In this document: piece by piece, positions 8,622 to 17,936 of the stretch
How positions within the stretch are numbered: position 1 is the first letter of the stretch
Layout of the letters: the number at the start of each line of letters is the position of its first letter
NCBI GenBank assembly: GCA_965222765.1
Contig: CBDCVG010000092.1
Location: 62,001 to 126,000, forward strand
Length of the DNA stretch: 64,000 bases
Source of the DNA: Caldora sp965222765
GTDB lineage: Bacteria > Cyanobacteriota > Cyanobacteriia > Cyanobacteriales > Coleofasciculaceae
Reading direction: 5' to 3'
The notes under the pieces: model-generated
Seen by the model: only the letters and a program-made list of their open reading frames with translations
Databases searched by the model: none
What the model was told of the DNA's origin: nothing
Made by a program: the position numbers and the translations under genes

Positions 8622-9415
8622 GTCGCATTATTGTTATTACCTCCGGCAAAGGAGGAGTAGGGAAAACTACTGTTACTGCTAATTTAGGTATGGCGATCGC
8701 TAAATTAGGTCGTCGAGTTGCTCTAGTAGACGCAGATTTTGGTCTGAGAAACTTGGATTTACTGTTGGGGCTAGAAAATCGGGTAGTTTATACTGCAGTT
8801 GAAGTTCTAGCTGGTCAATGTCGGTTAGAGCAGGCTTTGGTAAAAGACAAACGACAGGAAGGACTAGTTCTATTACCCGCTGCTCAAAGCCGCACCAAAG
8901 AAGCAGTTAGTCCTGAACAAATGAAAAAGCTTCTTGACCTATTAGCGAAGAAATACGAGTACATCTTAGTTGATTGTCCTGCAGGAATTGAAATGGGCTT
9001 CCGCAATGCGATCGCTGCGGCATCAGAAGCTTTAATTGTTACTACCCCAGAAATTGCTGCTGTGCGTGATGCTGATAGGGTTGTCGGCTTACTAGAAGCC
9101 CACAGCATTAAAAAAATTAATCTAATTGTCAACCGCCTGAAACCGTCTATGGTGCAAGCAGATCAGATGATGTCGGTTCAGGATGTCCAAGAAATTCTCG
9201 CTATTCCCCTTATCGGTGTTATTCCCGACGATGAACGGGTCATTATCTCCAGCAACCGGGGAGAACCCCTAGTAATAGAAGAAAAACTTTCCCTTCCTGG
9301 GATCGCAATCAATAACATCGCCCGTCGTCTAGAAGGTGATAAACTTCCCTTCCTCGACTTGATGGCGGAACATGATAACTTGATCAATCGCCTCCGTCGT
9401 ATGTTCCGCAGCTAA
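8618..9415 (+). CDS. minD: Septum site-determining ATPase MinD
   Basis: 265 residues, the usual length. The deviant Walker A motif GKGGVGKT is at residues 10-17, then VDADFGLRNLDLLLGLE (MinD/ParA switch region) and ILVDCPAG (Walker B). The C-terminus NLINRLRRMF is an amphipathic membrane-targeting helix. MinD dimerises with ATP on the membrane and carries MinC; MinE stimulates hydrolysis. It starts 4 bases inside minC. Confidence 0.97.
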   Translation: MSRIIVITSGKGGVGKTTVTANLGMAIAKLGRRVALVDADFGLRNLDLLLGLENRVVYTAVEVLAGQCRLEQALVKDKRQEGLVLLPAAQSRTKEAVSPEQMKKLLDLLAKKYEYILVDCPAGIEMGFRNAIAAASEALIVTTPEIAAVRDADRVVGLLEAHSIKKINLIVNRLKPSMVQADQMMSVQDVQEILAIPLIGVIPDDERVIISSNRGEPLVIEEKLSLPGIAINNIARRLEGDKLPFLDLMAEHDNLINRLRRMFRS

Positions 9416-9526
9416 ATTTTGTCCAGATAAGAAACCTATATTTACCCCAAATTTTGTCTTGATGAAAACAGACTAACCAACACCACCAAACAAGAGAATT
9501 GATATCAATAACCCCTTACAAGTCCC

Positions 9527-9823
9527 ATGATTAGCGAACTTCTGGAGAGACTTTTTCCCTGGACTAGTGGCACTAATAGTCGTAACCAAGTCAAACAACG
9601 CCTCCAACTAGTAATTGCCCATGATCGGACTGACCTTAGCCCGAAAATGATAGAGTCGATGCGCAATGAAATTTTGGAGGTAGTCTCTCGCTATGTAGAA
9701 ATTGATACTGAAGAGTTAGAGTTTACCTTAGAGAGTAACCAACGAGCAACAGCATTGATTGCTAATTTACCTATCCGACGGGTCAAGAAGGAAGTGCCTT
9801 TACCTTCTTTAGATATAGAATAA
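9527..9823 (+). CDS. minE: Cell division topological specificity factor MinE
   Basis: 98 residues. It has the N-terminal membrane and anti-MinCD region (MISELLERLFPW), the contact segment KQRLQLVIAHDRTDLSP and the C-terminal topological domain (MRNEILEVVSRYVEID). It starts 111 bases after minD on the same strand and is followed directly by a terminator hairpin, so it closes the operon. Confidence 0.95.
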   Translation: MISELLERLFPWTSGTNSRNQVKQRLQLVIAHDRTDLSPKMIESMRNEILEVVSRYVEIDTEELEFTLESNQRATALIANLPIRRVKKEVPLPSLDIE

Positions 9824-9832
9824 TTGTACTAA

Positions 9833-9870
9833 TAAAAAAAGTGCCCCCTTGACTAGGGAGCACTTTTTTA
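9833..9870. terminator. Bidirectional intrinsic terminator between minE and psbA
   Basis: A-run, then stem AGTGCCCCCT / AGGGAGCACT with loop TGACT, then a T-run. The A and T tracts on both sides let it serve the rightward min operon and the leftward psbA gene. Confidence 0.85.
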
Positions 9871-9928
9871 TCACGTTTCTCATGGGGATAGAGATATGAA
9901 ATTTCACATCTCTATACCTAGGTCAAAA

Positions 9929-11011
9929 TTAACCGTTGATCACTGGAGCTGTTAAAGCAACCGGAGCAGCTTCACCAGCAGCCAAGTCTAAGGGGAAGTT
10001 GTGAGCATTACGCTCGTGCATTACTTCAAATCCTAAGTTGGCGCGATTCAGAACATCGGCCCAGGTATTAACCACATGACCTTGAGAATCCAACACAGAC
10101 TGGTTGAAGTTAAAGCCATTGAGGTTGAACGCCATAGTGCTGATTCCCAATGCTGTGAACCAGATACCAACTACGGGCCAAGCTCCTAGGAAGAAGTGCA
10201 ACGAACGGCTGTTGTTAAACGAGGCATATTGGAAGATTAGGCGACCGAAGTAACCATGAGCTGCCACGATGTTATAGGTTTCAGTTTCTTGACCGAACTT
10301 GTAACCGTAGTTTTGTGACTCGCTTTCGGTGGTTTCACGTACTAGAGAGGAAGTCACCAAGGAACCGTGCATGGCAGAGAACAGGGAACCACCAAACACA
10401 CCTGCTACTCCCAACATGTGGAAGGGGTGCATCAGGATGTTGTGCTCCGCTTGGAACACGAACATGAAGTTGAAGGTGCCACTGATTCCCAAAGGCATAC
10501 CATCAGAGAAGCTACCTTGACCAAGGGGGTAAATTAGGAATACAGAGGTAGCTGCAGCTACAGGAGCACTGTAAGCAACGCAGATCCAAGGACGCATTCC
10601 CAAACGATAGCTCAGCTCCCACTGACGTCCCATCCAGCAGAAAATGCCGATCAGGAAGTGGAAGACGATCAACTGGTAGGGACCACCGTTGTAGAGCCAC
10701 TCATCCAAGGAAGCTGCTTCCCAAATAGGGTAAAAGTGCAAGCCAATGGCGTTGGAAGAAGGCACAACCGCACCAGAGATGATGTTGTTGCCGTAAAGCA
10801 GAGAACCTGCTACCGGCTCCCGGATACCATCGATATCCACAGCGGGAGCAGCAATGAAGGCAATAATGAAGCAAGTGGCGGCAGTTAGTAAGCAGGGAAT
10901 CATCAGCACACCGAACCAGCCTACATAGAGGCGATTATTGGTGGAGGTGATCCAGTTGCAAAACCTTTGCCATGCAGAACCACCTTCGCGTCTTTCTAAT
11001 GTGGTTGTCAT
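9929..11011 (-). CDS. psbA: Photosystem II reaction centre D1 protein
   Basis: 360 residues, full length, starting MTTTLERREGGSAWQRFCNW. Residue 130 is Gln (IGIFCWMGRQ), the state typical of the D1:1 (standard or low-light) form rather than the Glu130 high-light form. The C-terminus keeps the processing site after Ala344 (FPLDLA/AGEAAP), with a 16-residue extension normally removed by CtpA. The manganese-cluster ligands near the C-terminus (region LNRANLGFEVMHERNAHNFP) are present. It binds chlorophyll, pheophytin and the QB plastoquinone in thylakoids. It is transcribed alone, with a long AT-rich upstream region. Confidence 0.98.
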   Translation of the reverse strand: MTTTLERREGGSAWQRFCNWITSTNNRLYVGWFGVLMIPCLLTAATCFIIAFIAAPAVDIDGIREPVAGSLLYGNNIISGAVVPSSNAIGLHFYPIWEAASLDEWLYNGGPYQLIVFHFLIGIFCWMGRQWELSYRLGMRPWICVAYSAPVAAATSVFLIYPLGQGSFSDGMPLGISGTFNFMFVFQAEHNILMHPFHMLGVAGVFGGSLFSAMHGSLVTSSLVRETTESESQNYGYKFGQETETYNIVAAHGYFGRLIFQYASFNNSRSLHFFLGAWPVVGIWFTALGISTMAFNLNGFNFNQSVLDSQGHVVNTWADVLNRANLGFEVMHERNAHNFPLDLAAGEAAPVALTAPVING

Positions 11012-11085
11012 GTTTTAATGATTACAATCGTTTGTTTTTTATGTTAGCCCGACTTGATGTCAGCTTATACATAATTAGACTTATA

Positions 11086-11115
11086 TTAATACCTTTCTTC
11101 ATTTCTGTTCGTAAA
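11086..11115 (-). promoter_or_regulatory. Possible psbA promoter
   Basis: On the minus strand, TTTACG at 11115-11110 and TATTAA at 11091-11086 are spaced 18 bases apart, about 75 bases before the psbA start. This resembles the TTTACA/TATNAT promoters of other cyanobacterial psbA genes. No Shine-Dalgarno is evident before the ATG. The remaining 11120-11424 is AT-rich with nothing else recognised. Confidence 0.35.
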
Positions 11116-11424
11116 GTTATTTAAAGAATTCGATAACTTAGTGTAAGAGGGCTTTTATCGAAAAATTTAGTAATTTGACTACAAAAGCTATAAAAACAGC
11201 TTTAATTTGTTCTTCAATGCTTCATAACTCAGTTTTTGCTTAATTACGTGGTTTTGGACTCATGTGTTAAGGATTATTTACAATATTTATGTTAAGAAAT
11301 GTCAACACAAATTTAGTGTAAGTTAAAAATTTCCAGTTTATACTTAAACAAAATAAACAAAACTTAATTGATTTTGTTTAAATGCTCCAAAAAACTCTGA
11401 AGAAACAAGGCAGGGTGCTCCGAG

Positions 11425-11494
11425 GCAGGAGGGAAGAGAATTTGAGCTTGTTTCTTCCATTCAATTGAGGATGAAAGCGCTTCTTGGGAGCTCT
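11425..11494. repeat. Dispersed repeat, diverged copy of 7405-7473
   Basis: Shares GGGAAGAGAATT, TTCAATTG and GGGAGCTCT blocks in the same order as 7405-7473. It lies upstream of psbA and downstream of the Uma2 gene. Confidence 0.5.
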
Positions 11495-11530
11495 ACAGTA
11501 TAAACAACTCGCAGCGATAAGGCTCTGAGA

Positions 11531-12157
11531 TTAACCCTCTATCTCTCGGCGAAACGTTCTAATAGCTTCCCCGGCATCAGTTTCGGCCATCAAAATGCAG
11601 TGTTTGAGCAAATCGGGATCTAGTTTAATGAGTCCAGTTAATTGGCTGCGCTCAACGGGTTCATAGTTGCCGTCTCGAAGATGATAGAACTGGAGCAATC
11701 CATCTTCCCAGAACCAAACTTCTGGAACACCCAAAGCTTGATAGCGTTCTAACTTGCTGATGCCACCACTAGTAAAAACCACTTCAATCGACAAATCTGG
11801 GATTGGCTTTACGCTCCCGATGCAGTAAGACTCGTCTGCTTGAGCAGAGACAACTCCTGACTTTTCCTGAGTCATTGAGCGAGTTGGCTGAAAGAATATA
11901 CCTTTTTCCGTAAGAAAAGTTGTCACTAAGTAGCCGATGATACTGGCAAAAATTTCATGTTCACGTCCCGGCATGAGAATCTCGATCGTCCCGTCATAGA
12001 AAAATAAGCGCACCCCAGGAGAACCAGCAAAGCCCTTTTGAATTAACTGAAACTGTTCCCATGTTCCATGATGAACAATTCTTTGATCGGTAGTTTTGTT
12101 CAGTAAGAGGGGCATGGTACTCTCATCTCCGGCTATCCTTACCGGTAATTGTGGCAT
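11531..12157 (-). CDS. Uma2 family (DUF820) putative restriction-fold nuclease
   Basis: About 208 residues from the ATG at 12157; a TTG 15 codons upstream is possible but less likely. The PD-(D/E)XK fold typical of Uma2 is visible: GVRLFFYDGTIEILMPGREHE, the acidic pair PDLSIEVVFTSGG and a Lys in KLERYQALGVPEVWFW. These proteins are very numerous in cyanobacteria, and their role is unproven. It stands alone on the minus strand. Confidence 0.85.
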   Translation of the reverse strand: MPQLPVRIAGDESTMPLLLNKTTDQRIVHHGTWEQFQLIQKGFAGSPGVRLFFYDGTIEILMPGREHEIFASIIGYLVTTFLTEKGIFFQPTRSMTQEKSGVVSAQADESYCIGSVKPIPDLSIEVVFTSGGISKLERYQALGVPEVWFWEDGLLQFYHLRDGNYEPVERSQLTGLIKLDPDLLKHCILMAETDAGEAIRTFRREIEG

Positions 12158-12315
12158 ATCGTTTGCCAGAAAGATTTCACCATAAACCTTTACATAAATC
12201 AATACCAGAACTTTTCCGGAAACGAGTCAAACACAAATGTAGAGAACAAGTGTCCAAGAGAAACATCTCTCTTAGATGATTTACATCAAGCAAAATCTTA
12301 ATAAGGATTACCAAA

Positions 12316-13320
12316 ATGTTTGACTATAAAGACCCCACAGAAACTAATTTCCTGGAAAGTCAAGGCGCATTAGATGAATATCGAGCTATTCTTCAAAGCC
12401 AATATCTCAATTCTGCTCGTGTACCCAACTCTTCCTTTACACTTCTAGAAGCTTTTGAAGAGCTTGCGGTGGGAACTGTACCGTCAATTACAGGTGTTAG
12501 TTGGCTTGCTTTCCCGAAAACAGCTTCTGTTTCCTTTGAAACAATTGATCAACAGAGATTTAGTTGGCAGGATGAATATGTTGAATGGAGAACCGAAAAA
12601 GATGACAGTGGTTCAGTAACTCGAATAACCTTTACGACCGAATTTCCTGAGTATTATCAAGCTCTTGCTGAAGTTAGCTTAGACGCTCTAATTGCTGGTG
12701 TTAAAGAAGTTATTCCTGGTGCTAATCCTACGGTTCAAGAGTTACTAGGGGTAAGTTCAGATCCGATATTTGGTCGTTCCTTGAGATTTCGTAACCATCT
12801 GCAACACAATCCTTGGAATAATGGTGAAAAGGGAATTCTGTGTTTAACTCAACAGTTTAATACTCTGGGTGCCCTATTTAATCTTCTGGATAAATGTGGT
12901 ATCCCAAACCCTGGAGTTGCACCAGATACAGTGTGTGGTATCGTCGGAGGTGCTTGTGGTCCCGGACGTAATTCCGATCCCCGGGTTTGCTCAGCGGCAC
13001 AAACTGTAACAAGGAACTCTCAAGGTTTGAGCTTGTTGGATCCAGCAGGCATTAACATTGTTGAGCTTCAAGGTGTTTGGCGAATCAATGGCCAGCGAAT
13101 AGATATTAATGATTTGACTAATAATCGTAACGTCTGGAGTCTAAGCCGTGGTGGACGACGTGCCGTTCTCAATGTTGTTGATGGCCTGACACTGGATGGC
13201 GAGGCAATAACGACTGGTGCTCAAGTATCGCAAAGCTTATTCGTTGATGCCAAAGTTATCTCAGCGCCTGAAACTTCATTACCTGATTGGGCGAAAATTG
13301 GACAGGAGGCTCGCATATGA
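12316..13320 (+). CDS. Uncharacterised protein, first gene of a coupled pair
   Basis: 334 residues with no signal peptide and no family I recognise. It contains a conserved-looking block RFRNHLQHNPWNNGEKG and a Cys-rich centre (CLTQQFN, LLDKCGIPN, VCGIVGGACGPG, RVCSAAQ), which could bind a metal or form a redox site. Its stop overlaps the start of the next gene (ATGA) and an AGGAGG lies just inside its end, so the two proteins are translationally coupled and probably act together. A cytoplasmic enzyme paired with an exported haem-type protein is one reading, but I cannot assign a function. Confidence 0.8.
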   Translation: MFDYKDPTETNFLESQGALDEYRAILQSQYLNSARVPNSSFTLLEAFEELAVGTVPSITGVSWLAFPKTASVSFETIDQQRFSWQDEYVEWRTEKDDSGSVTRITFTTEFPEYYQALAEVSLDALIAGVKEVIPGANPTVQELLGVSSDPIFGRSLRFRNHLQHNPWNNGEKGILCLTQQFNTLGALFNLLDKCGIPNPGVAPDTVCGIVGGACGPGRNSDPRVCSAAQTVTRNSQGLSLLDPAGINIVELQGVWRINGQRIDINDLTNNRNVWSLSRGGRRAVLNVVDGLTLDGEAITTGAQVSQSLFVDAKVISAPETSLPDWAKIGQEARI

Positions 13321-15002
13321 GATTTTCCAAGATTTCTCGCAAAATTGGTTTCCCATGTCTGGTAATTGCACTTTGCTTCTTCCTGATGTTTGGCATAGGA
13401 GAGAAATCTGCATTGGCTCAAACATCTACAGATAGATTATTCGTCCAAAATACGGACAGAAGTCAGGTACGGAGCATAACTAACCAAGAGTTAGCTGAAC
13501 TAGGGGATCCTTTTTTCAATTTAGTTTTGAAGGATCATGCAGATGAAACCAATTTAGCTGAAATCGAACAGTTACTTCAGCCAGATTCAACCAAACGGGA
13601 AACCTTTGTTGTTAGCGAACGTATTCTCGATGCGAGCCGTCCTCAAAGTAGAAGAGCTATATTGACTTTTCAAGGCTCCAACCGAAACAATGGTAACCCT
13701 ATTTTCTTATCTCCTAACGTAATGATATCTGTATCCTTCAACTCCGAAGATTTTTCAGATAATCCAGAGCAATTAGAGATCTGGGGATGGGATGAGCAGC
13801 GAGGGCGATATAACTATTACCGTCTTGATCGAAATGGCAATAGATTGAGTGAACCAAGACAAGGTACACTGACCTGGAAGTTTCGCGGCAACTCAGTTAA
13901 CGCTGACAACATATCTCCTGCCAATCGCCAAGGGACTTGCCTACAGTGCCATGTTAACGGCGGTCCGATAATGAAAGAACTCTTTTCGCCTTGGAATAAC
14001 TGGGAATCATCTGTATCAACCCAACCTTATTTAAGGTTTGCACCACCAATTGGTTGGCCAGTAGTTAGCAACATTCGACTGAAGACATTGGAAAGTGCTG
14101 AGTTTCTAGAATCAGAAATTATTTCTGCCATCAAGCAATTCAATTCTCAAAGAATTGATGAATTGACTAGTGAAGATAGTGGTGTCATCGAAGTATCTGA
14201 TACTCAGCGTTTATTGAAGCCTCTGTTTGAAACAACTGAATTCAATCTCATTAGCAGTGATACAACTACAAGACTGCATCCATTCACGAGTACTACGGAA
14301 CAACCGACTGATGATTACATTATTCCCAATAGCTTCTTTTTGAATGCGGATATAATTGCTGGAAGTAGATTAGGAGAACAATTTACAGGAGGTTTCAGAA
14401 TTAATAGCGCTAGAGCATTTGAAGTTAAGGTGAAACCAGAAGAATACGAGCGTTTGGTGAATGGGGCAGGGGTAAAATTGGCAGGTCAGCAGCCCGGTGA
14501 TGCCAACTTTGCTTGGTTAGTACCAGAACCTAGTTTTATTGATAATAATTTGGTTGACCAACTAATTACCAAAAATATTGTTCCCCGTGAATTCGTTGCT
14601 GCTGTATTGGCGATTGATTTAGATAATCCAGTTTTATCTCAAGAGCGACAACGTCTGTTTGAGCTTGATATTATTCCTAGTCAATTTCAGGTTGAACCGG
14701 TGAATAATTTAATACCACAGACAGTTGCTGCTTTGGAAAGTCTTAATCCGGCCAGTAATTCTCCAGAAGGGCAGTTTTTGGCAATCCTCAAAAGTGAAGA
14801 TCCAGTTGTGCTCCTGAGAAATAAGGTAGATGAATACTTAGAGCAGGAAACCAGTTTGCTCAATGCAGATGATAACACAAGGTTTACCGAACTAACTCGG
14901 CTTTATCAAATAGCTGTCGAGCGCCGACAAGCTGTACTTAACGATGAAGTTCTTGGCAATTTGGATGAAACGAATGGAACTCTCCTGTTACCAGTTCCAT
15001 AA
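13317..15002 (+). CDS. Exported protein with single CXXCH haem-binding motif
   Basis: About 561 residues from the ATG at 13317. This start is chosen because AGGAGG precedes it at the right distance and a clear signal peptide follows (MRFSKISRK, hydrophobic core, then cleavage near SALAQT). A longer form from 13287 would bury the signal. Residues GTCLQCHVNGGPIMKELFSPW hold one c-type haem motif (CLQCH), and Met or His residues nearby could be the second axial ligand. The rest of the protein is not recognisable to me. Predicted location is periplasm or lumen. It is coupled to the upstream gene by a 4-base overlap. Confidence 0.8.
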   Translation: MRFSKISRKIGFPCLVIALCFFLMFGIGEKSALAQTSTDRLFVQNTDRSQVRSITNQELAELGDPFFNLVLKDHADETNLAEIEQLLQPDSTKRETFVVSERILDASRPQSRRAILTFQGSNRNNGNPIFLSPNVMISVSFNSEDFSDNPEQLEIWGWDEQRGRYNYYRLDRNGNRLSEPRQGTLTWKFRGNSVNADNISPANRQGTCLQCHVNGGPIMKELFSPWNNWESSVSTQPYLRFAPPIGWPVVSNIRLKTLESAEFLESEIISAIKQFNSQRIDELTSEDSGVIEVSDTQRLLKPLFETTEFNLISSDTTTRLHPFTSTTEQPTDDYIIPNSFFLNADIIAGSRLGEQFTGGFRINSARAFEVKVKPEEYERLVNGAGVKLAGQQPGDANFAWLVPEPSFIDNNLVDQLITKNIVPREFVAAVLAIDLDNPVLSQERQRLFELDIIPSQFQVEPVNNLIPQTVAALESLNPASNSPEGQFLAILKSEDPVVLLRNKVDEYLEQETSLLNADDNTRFTELTRLYQIAVERRQAVLNDEVLGNLDETNGTLLLPVP

Positions 15003-15018
15003 TGCTCTGAAGAAACAG

Positions 15019-15140
15019 TGACATACTCCCACACTTCCCTATCGGGTAAGTGTGGGCTTCTCAGCGACTCCCGGTATTCCGTCGGACATTAACTGAGCTT
15101 TATTAACGAGACGGGATGCCCCACCGCCCCTTTTCAATAC
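15019..15140. other. Hairpin-rich non-coding segment, IS200/IS605-end-like
   Basis: A perfect 9-bp stem CCCACACTT/AAGTGTGGG (15028-15056) is followed by GGGCTTCTCAGCGACTCCCG and a second GC-rich block. There is no T-run, so a simple terminator is less likely. The format (stem, GGGCTTC, GC-rich block) parallels 3298-3391. Probably the relic of a TnpB-type element end. No transposase is present nearby. Confidence 0.4.
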
Positions 15141-15272
15141 ACACATACTAGTTCAATCTATAAAGCTAATGGCATTTCCAAGGGTTGCGGAGAGCTTGTC
15201 ACCCCTTCAGGAGAAATTCTCAATTCTCAATTCCTTGAGCTAGATTAGTGGGTAGCTCAGTGATTAACTAAT

Positions 15273-17795
15273 ATGCTTCCTCTAAGGCGACGTTGGCATC
15301 GGTTTATTATCTGCTTTGTGGCAAGTCTGGTAAGCTGTCTGGTGTTTTTCCCTTGGTTAACTCCCACAACCGCTGCTCAATTCCCTCAGTCTTCAGTACC
15401 TGTGAAAGTAGCTCAACAGTCTGATCAACAACTGGTAGAGCAAGGGATTGAAAACTATCAGCGGGGAAATTTAGCTGAAGCGATCGCAAATTGGGAACGT
15501 GCACTGCCACAGATTACTGTAGCAGAGGATAGAGCCACTGTTCACAATAATCTTGCGATCGCTTATCGGGAAACTGGTAAACTGAGTCCGGCGATTAAGC
15601 ATTGGCAACAGGCGATTGAACTGTATCGCTCCCAAGTTGAGGAGCAGAAGGAACAGGTAATCGCTGAATTGTTGCTCAACCAAGCACAGGCTTACAGCGA
15701 TTTAGGACAGCATAACCGAGCAATTAAGCTGTTGCAGCCAACGGCGGAACTTGAGTTTCCTCAGCAGGAGCAGCTAACTAAAGCCGCAGTTAAGGGAGCC
15801 TTAGGCAATGCTTATCGAGCTTTAGGAGACTATGAGCAGGCATTGGCAGCTCACGAGGAAAGCTTGGATATTGCTAGGGAACTCAACAACCCTAGATATA
15901 TTAGTATGGCTCTTAATGATTTAGGTAATACCTATGTCAGTCGAGCTAATCGCTATCAAGAGCAGGCAAATTCTGCTCTGTTGGAGGGTGAGAGAAGAGA
16001 ATATAACCGTTTAACAGCAGCTTTACAACAGGATCGAACCGAAGCCACAGATTTGCTTCAACAAAGCGTGGAAGCAGCTAGAGGTGTAGCTCCCAAAGAA
16101 GAACTTAGAGCTTTAATGAATCTCAATCGCCTGTTGAGCAAAACTCAGGCAGAGCCAACAACCATCCTTAACCATTGGCAGCGGGTTAATCAGTTACTCC
16201 CATCCATACCAGATTCTCGGGAAAAAGCCTACGCTCTAATTCAGTTAGCACAGAATACTCCATCTCAGGAATCATTCCAGATTTTAGAACAGGCTCTGGC
16301 GATTAGTAAAAAACTGGGGGATGCTCGAGCAGAATCCTTTGTTCTCGGTACCTTAGGTAAGTTACACCAAACCAGGAATGAATATGCTCAAGGGATGGAG
16401 TGGACGAGGGAAGCTCAATTCAAAGCTCAGCAAATCAATGCTCCAGATAGTTTGTATCGCTGGCAGTGGCAAGCAGGACAGATTTTGAAGGCAACAGGAA
16501 ATTCTAGCAAGGCTATTGCTGCTTATCAACAAGCGATCGCGACTTTGCAAACTATTCGTGGTGATATTGTCAATGCTAGTAAAGATTTGCAGTTTGATTT
16601 CCGAGACCAGGTAGAACCAGTTTATCGCGAGTTGATGGAATTACTGCTGGAAGCACCAACCGCGACAGTTTCCAGTTCCCAGGCAAAGGAAGTAGTAGAT
16701 ACTCTGGAACTACTGAAACTAGCTGAGCTGCAAAACTTTTTTGGTGATGAGTGTGTAGAGGTAGCTGTCTCCCAAGGTGGAGCTGAGCAAGGTTTGAGGG
16801 AGACGAATACTGTAGTAATTTACTCAGTAGTTCTGGATAATTTTACAGAAATGATTTTGCGATCGCCTGATGGTTCCATGAGTAATTATCGGATACCAAT
16901 CAGCAAGCAGAAACTAGAACAAGAAGTTACTGAATTACGCTCTTTACTAGAGAGGCGACAAACTTACGAATATTTGCCGAAGACTGAGGAAGTATATGAT
17001 TTATTAATTCGTCCCCTAGAAGCAAAACTAGCAGCAAGTGAACCTAGTACCGTAGTTTTTATCAATGATGGAGTATTGCGGAAAATACCCATGGCGGCCC
17101 TATATGACGGAGAACAATTTTTAATTGAAAAGTACGCGCTTGCCACTACCCCTGGACTTAAACTTACTAGCCGCCAAGGGTTAGATCAGCAGAATTTATC
17201 AACTTTGAGCCTAGGTTTAACCGTTGCTAGACCACCTTTTGCTCCTTTAAGTAATGTAGAGGCAGAGGTAACAGCGATTAAAGACATTTTAGGTGGTAAT
17301 CAACTAGTAGATGAAGCCTTTACTCTGGCAAATTTTCAATCTCAATTACAACAGCAGAACTATCCCATTGTGCACATTGCTACCCATGGTAAATTTGGTG
17401 CAGACCGCCAGACTACCTTTTTGGTAGGATATGACCAAAAGATTAGTATTGAAGTATTAGATAATTTGTTGCGATCGCACCATAGAGGACAACCGGTAGA
17501 GTTACTTACCCTGAGTGCTTGCCAAACCGCTGCTGGTGATGATCGTTCTGCTTTAGGATTAGCCGGTGTAGCAGTTCGTGCAGGGGTAGGGAGTGCTCTA
17601 GCGACCCTATGGTACATCAACGATGAATCAACAGTACCTTTGATAGAGGAGTTTTACCAGCAACTAAGTCAACCTAATATTACTAAAGCCGAAGCTTTAA
17701 GAAAAGCCCAGCTCAGGATGATTGCTGATCAAGAATTTGACTACAACCATCCAGCAGTTTGGTCTCCATTTATTCTTATTGGGAATTGGCTGTGA
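15273..17795 (+). CDS. Exported TPR-CHAT protein (caspase-like peptidase fold)
   Basis: 840 residues. Signal peptide at 1-35 (ending TTAAQ), TPR helices from about 50 to 460 (repeats such as NLAIAYRETGKLSPAIKHWQ and ALGNAYRALGDYEQALAAHE), and a C-terminal CHAT domain. The CHAT catalytic pair is intact: His705 in HIATHGKFG and Cys750 in TLSACQTAAGD, plus the terminal HPAVWSPFILIGNW. CHAT proteins are predicted cysteine peptidases; some are activated by TPR-bound ligands. A second CHAT-TPR protein lies at 38330-41605. The target is unknown. Confidence 0.92.
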   Translation: MLPLRRRWHRFIICFVASLVSCLVFFPWLTPTTAAQFPQSSVPVKVAQQSDQQLVEQGIENYQRGNLAEAIANWERALPQITVAEDRATVHNNLAIAYRETGKLSPAIKHWQQAIELYRSQVEEQKEQVIAELLLNQAQAYSDLGQHNRAIKLLQPTAELEFPQQEQLTKAAVKGALGNAYRALGDYEQALAAHEESLDIARELNNPRYISMALNDLGNTYVSRANRYQEQANSALLEGERREYNRLTAALQQDRTEATDLLQQSVEAARGVAPKEELRALMNLNRLLSKTQAEPTTILNHWQRVNQLLPSIPDSREKAYALIQLAQNTPSQESFQILEQALAISKKLGDARAESFVLGTLGKLHQTRNEYAQGMEWTREAQFKAQQINAPDSLYRWQWQAGQILKATGNSSKAIAAYQQAIATLQTIRGDIVNASKDLQFDFRDQVEPVYRELMELLLEAPTATVSSSQAKEVVDTLELLKLAELQNFFGDECVEVAVSQGGAEQGLRETNTVVIYSVVLDNFTEMILRSPDGSMSNYRIPISKQKLEQEVTELRSLLERRQTYEYLPKTEEVYDLLIRPLEAKLAASEPSTVVFINDGVLRKIPMAALYDGEQFLIEKYALATTPGLKLTSRQGLDQQNLSTLSLGLTVARPPFAPLSNVEAEVTAIKDILGGNQLVDEAFTLANFQSQLQQQNYPIVHIATHGKFGADRQTTFLVGYDQKISIEVLDNLLRSHHRGQPVELLTLSACQTAAGDDRSALGLAGVAVRAGVGSALATLWYINDESTVPLIEEFYQQLSQPNITKAEALRKAQLRMIADQEFDYNHPAVWSPFILIGNWL

Positions 17796-17936
17796 AATTT
17801 TAGATTTTTGAGGCTTTGTGCATTGCCAATTTTATCGTCATTAATCAAGCTGAGATGATATAATATCTCATTGAACCTGCTTCCTCGATAATCCCAGAAT
17901 TAGGAGTGACATTCGGTCAAAACTAATCCAAGTTCA

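Noticed and set aside
15028..15056. Intrinsic terminator
   Set aside because: Strong stem but no T-tract on either side.
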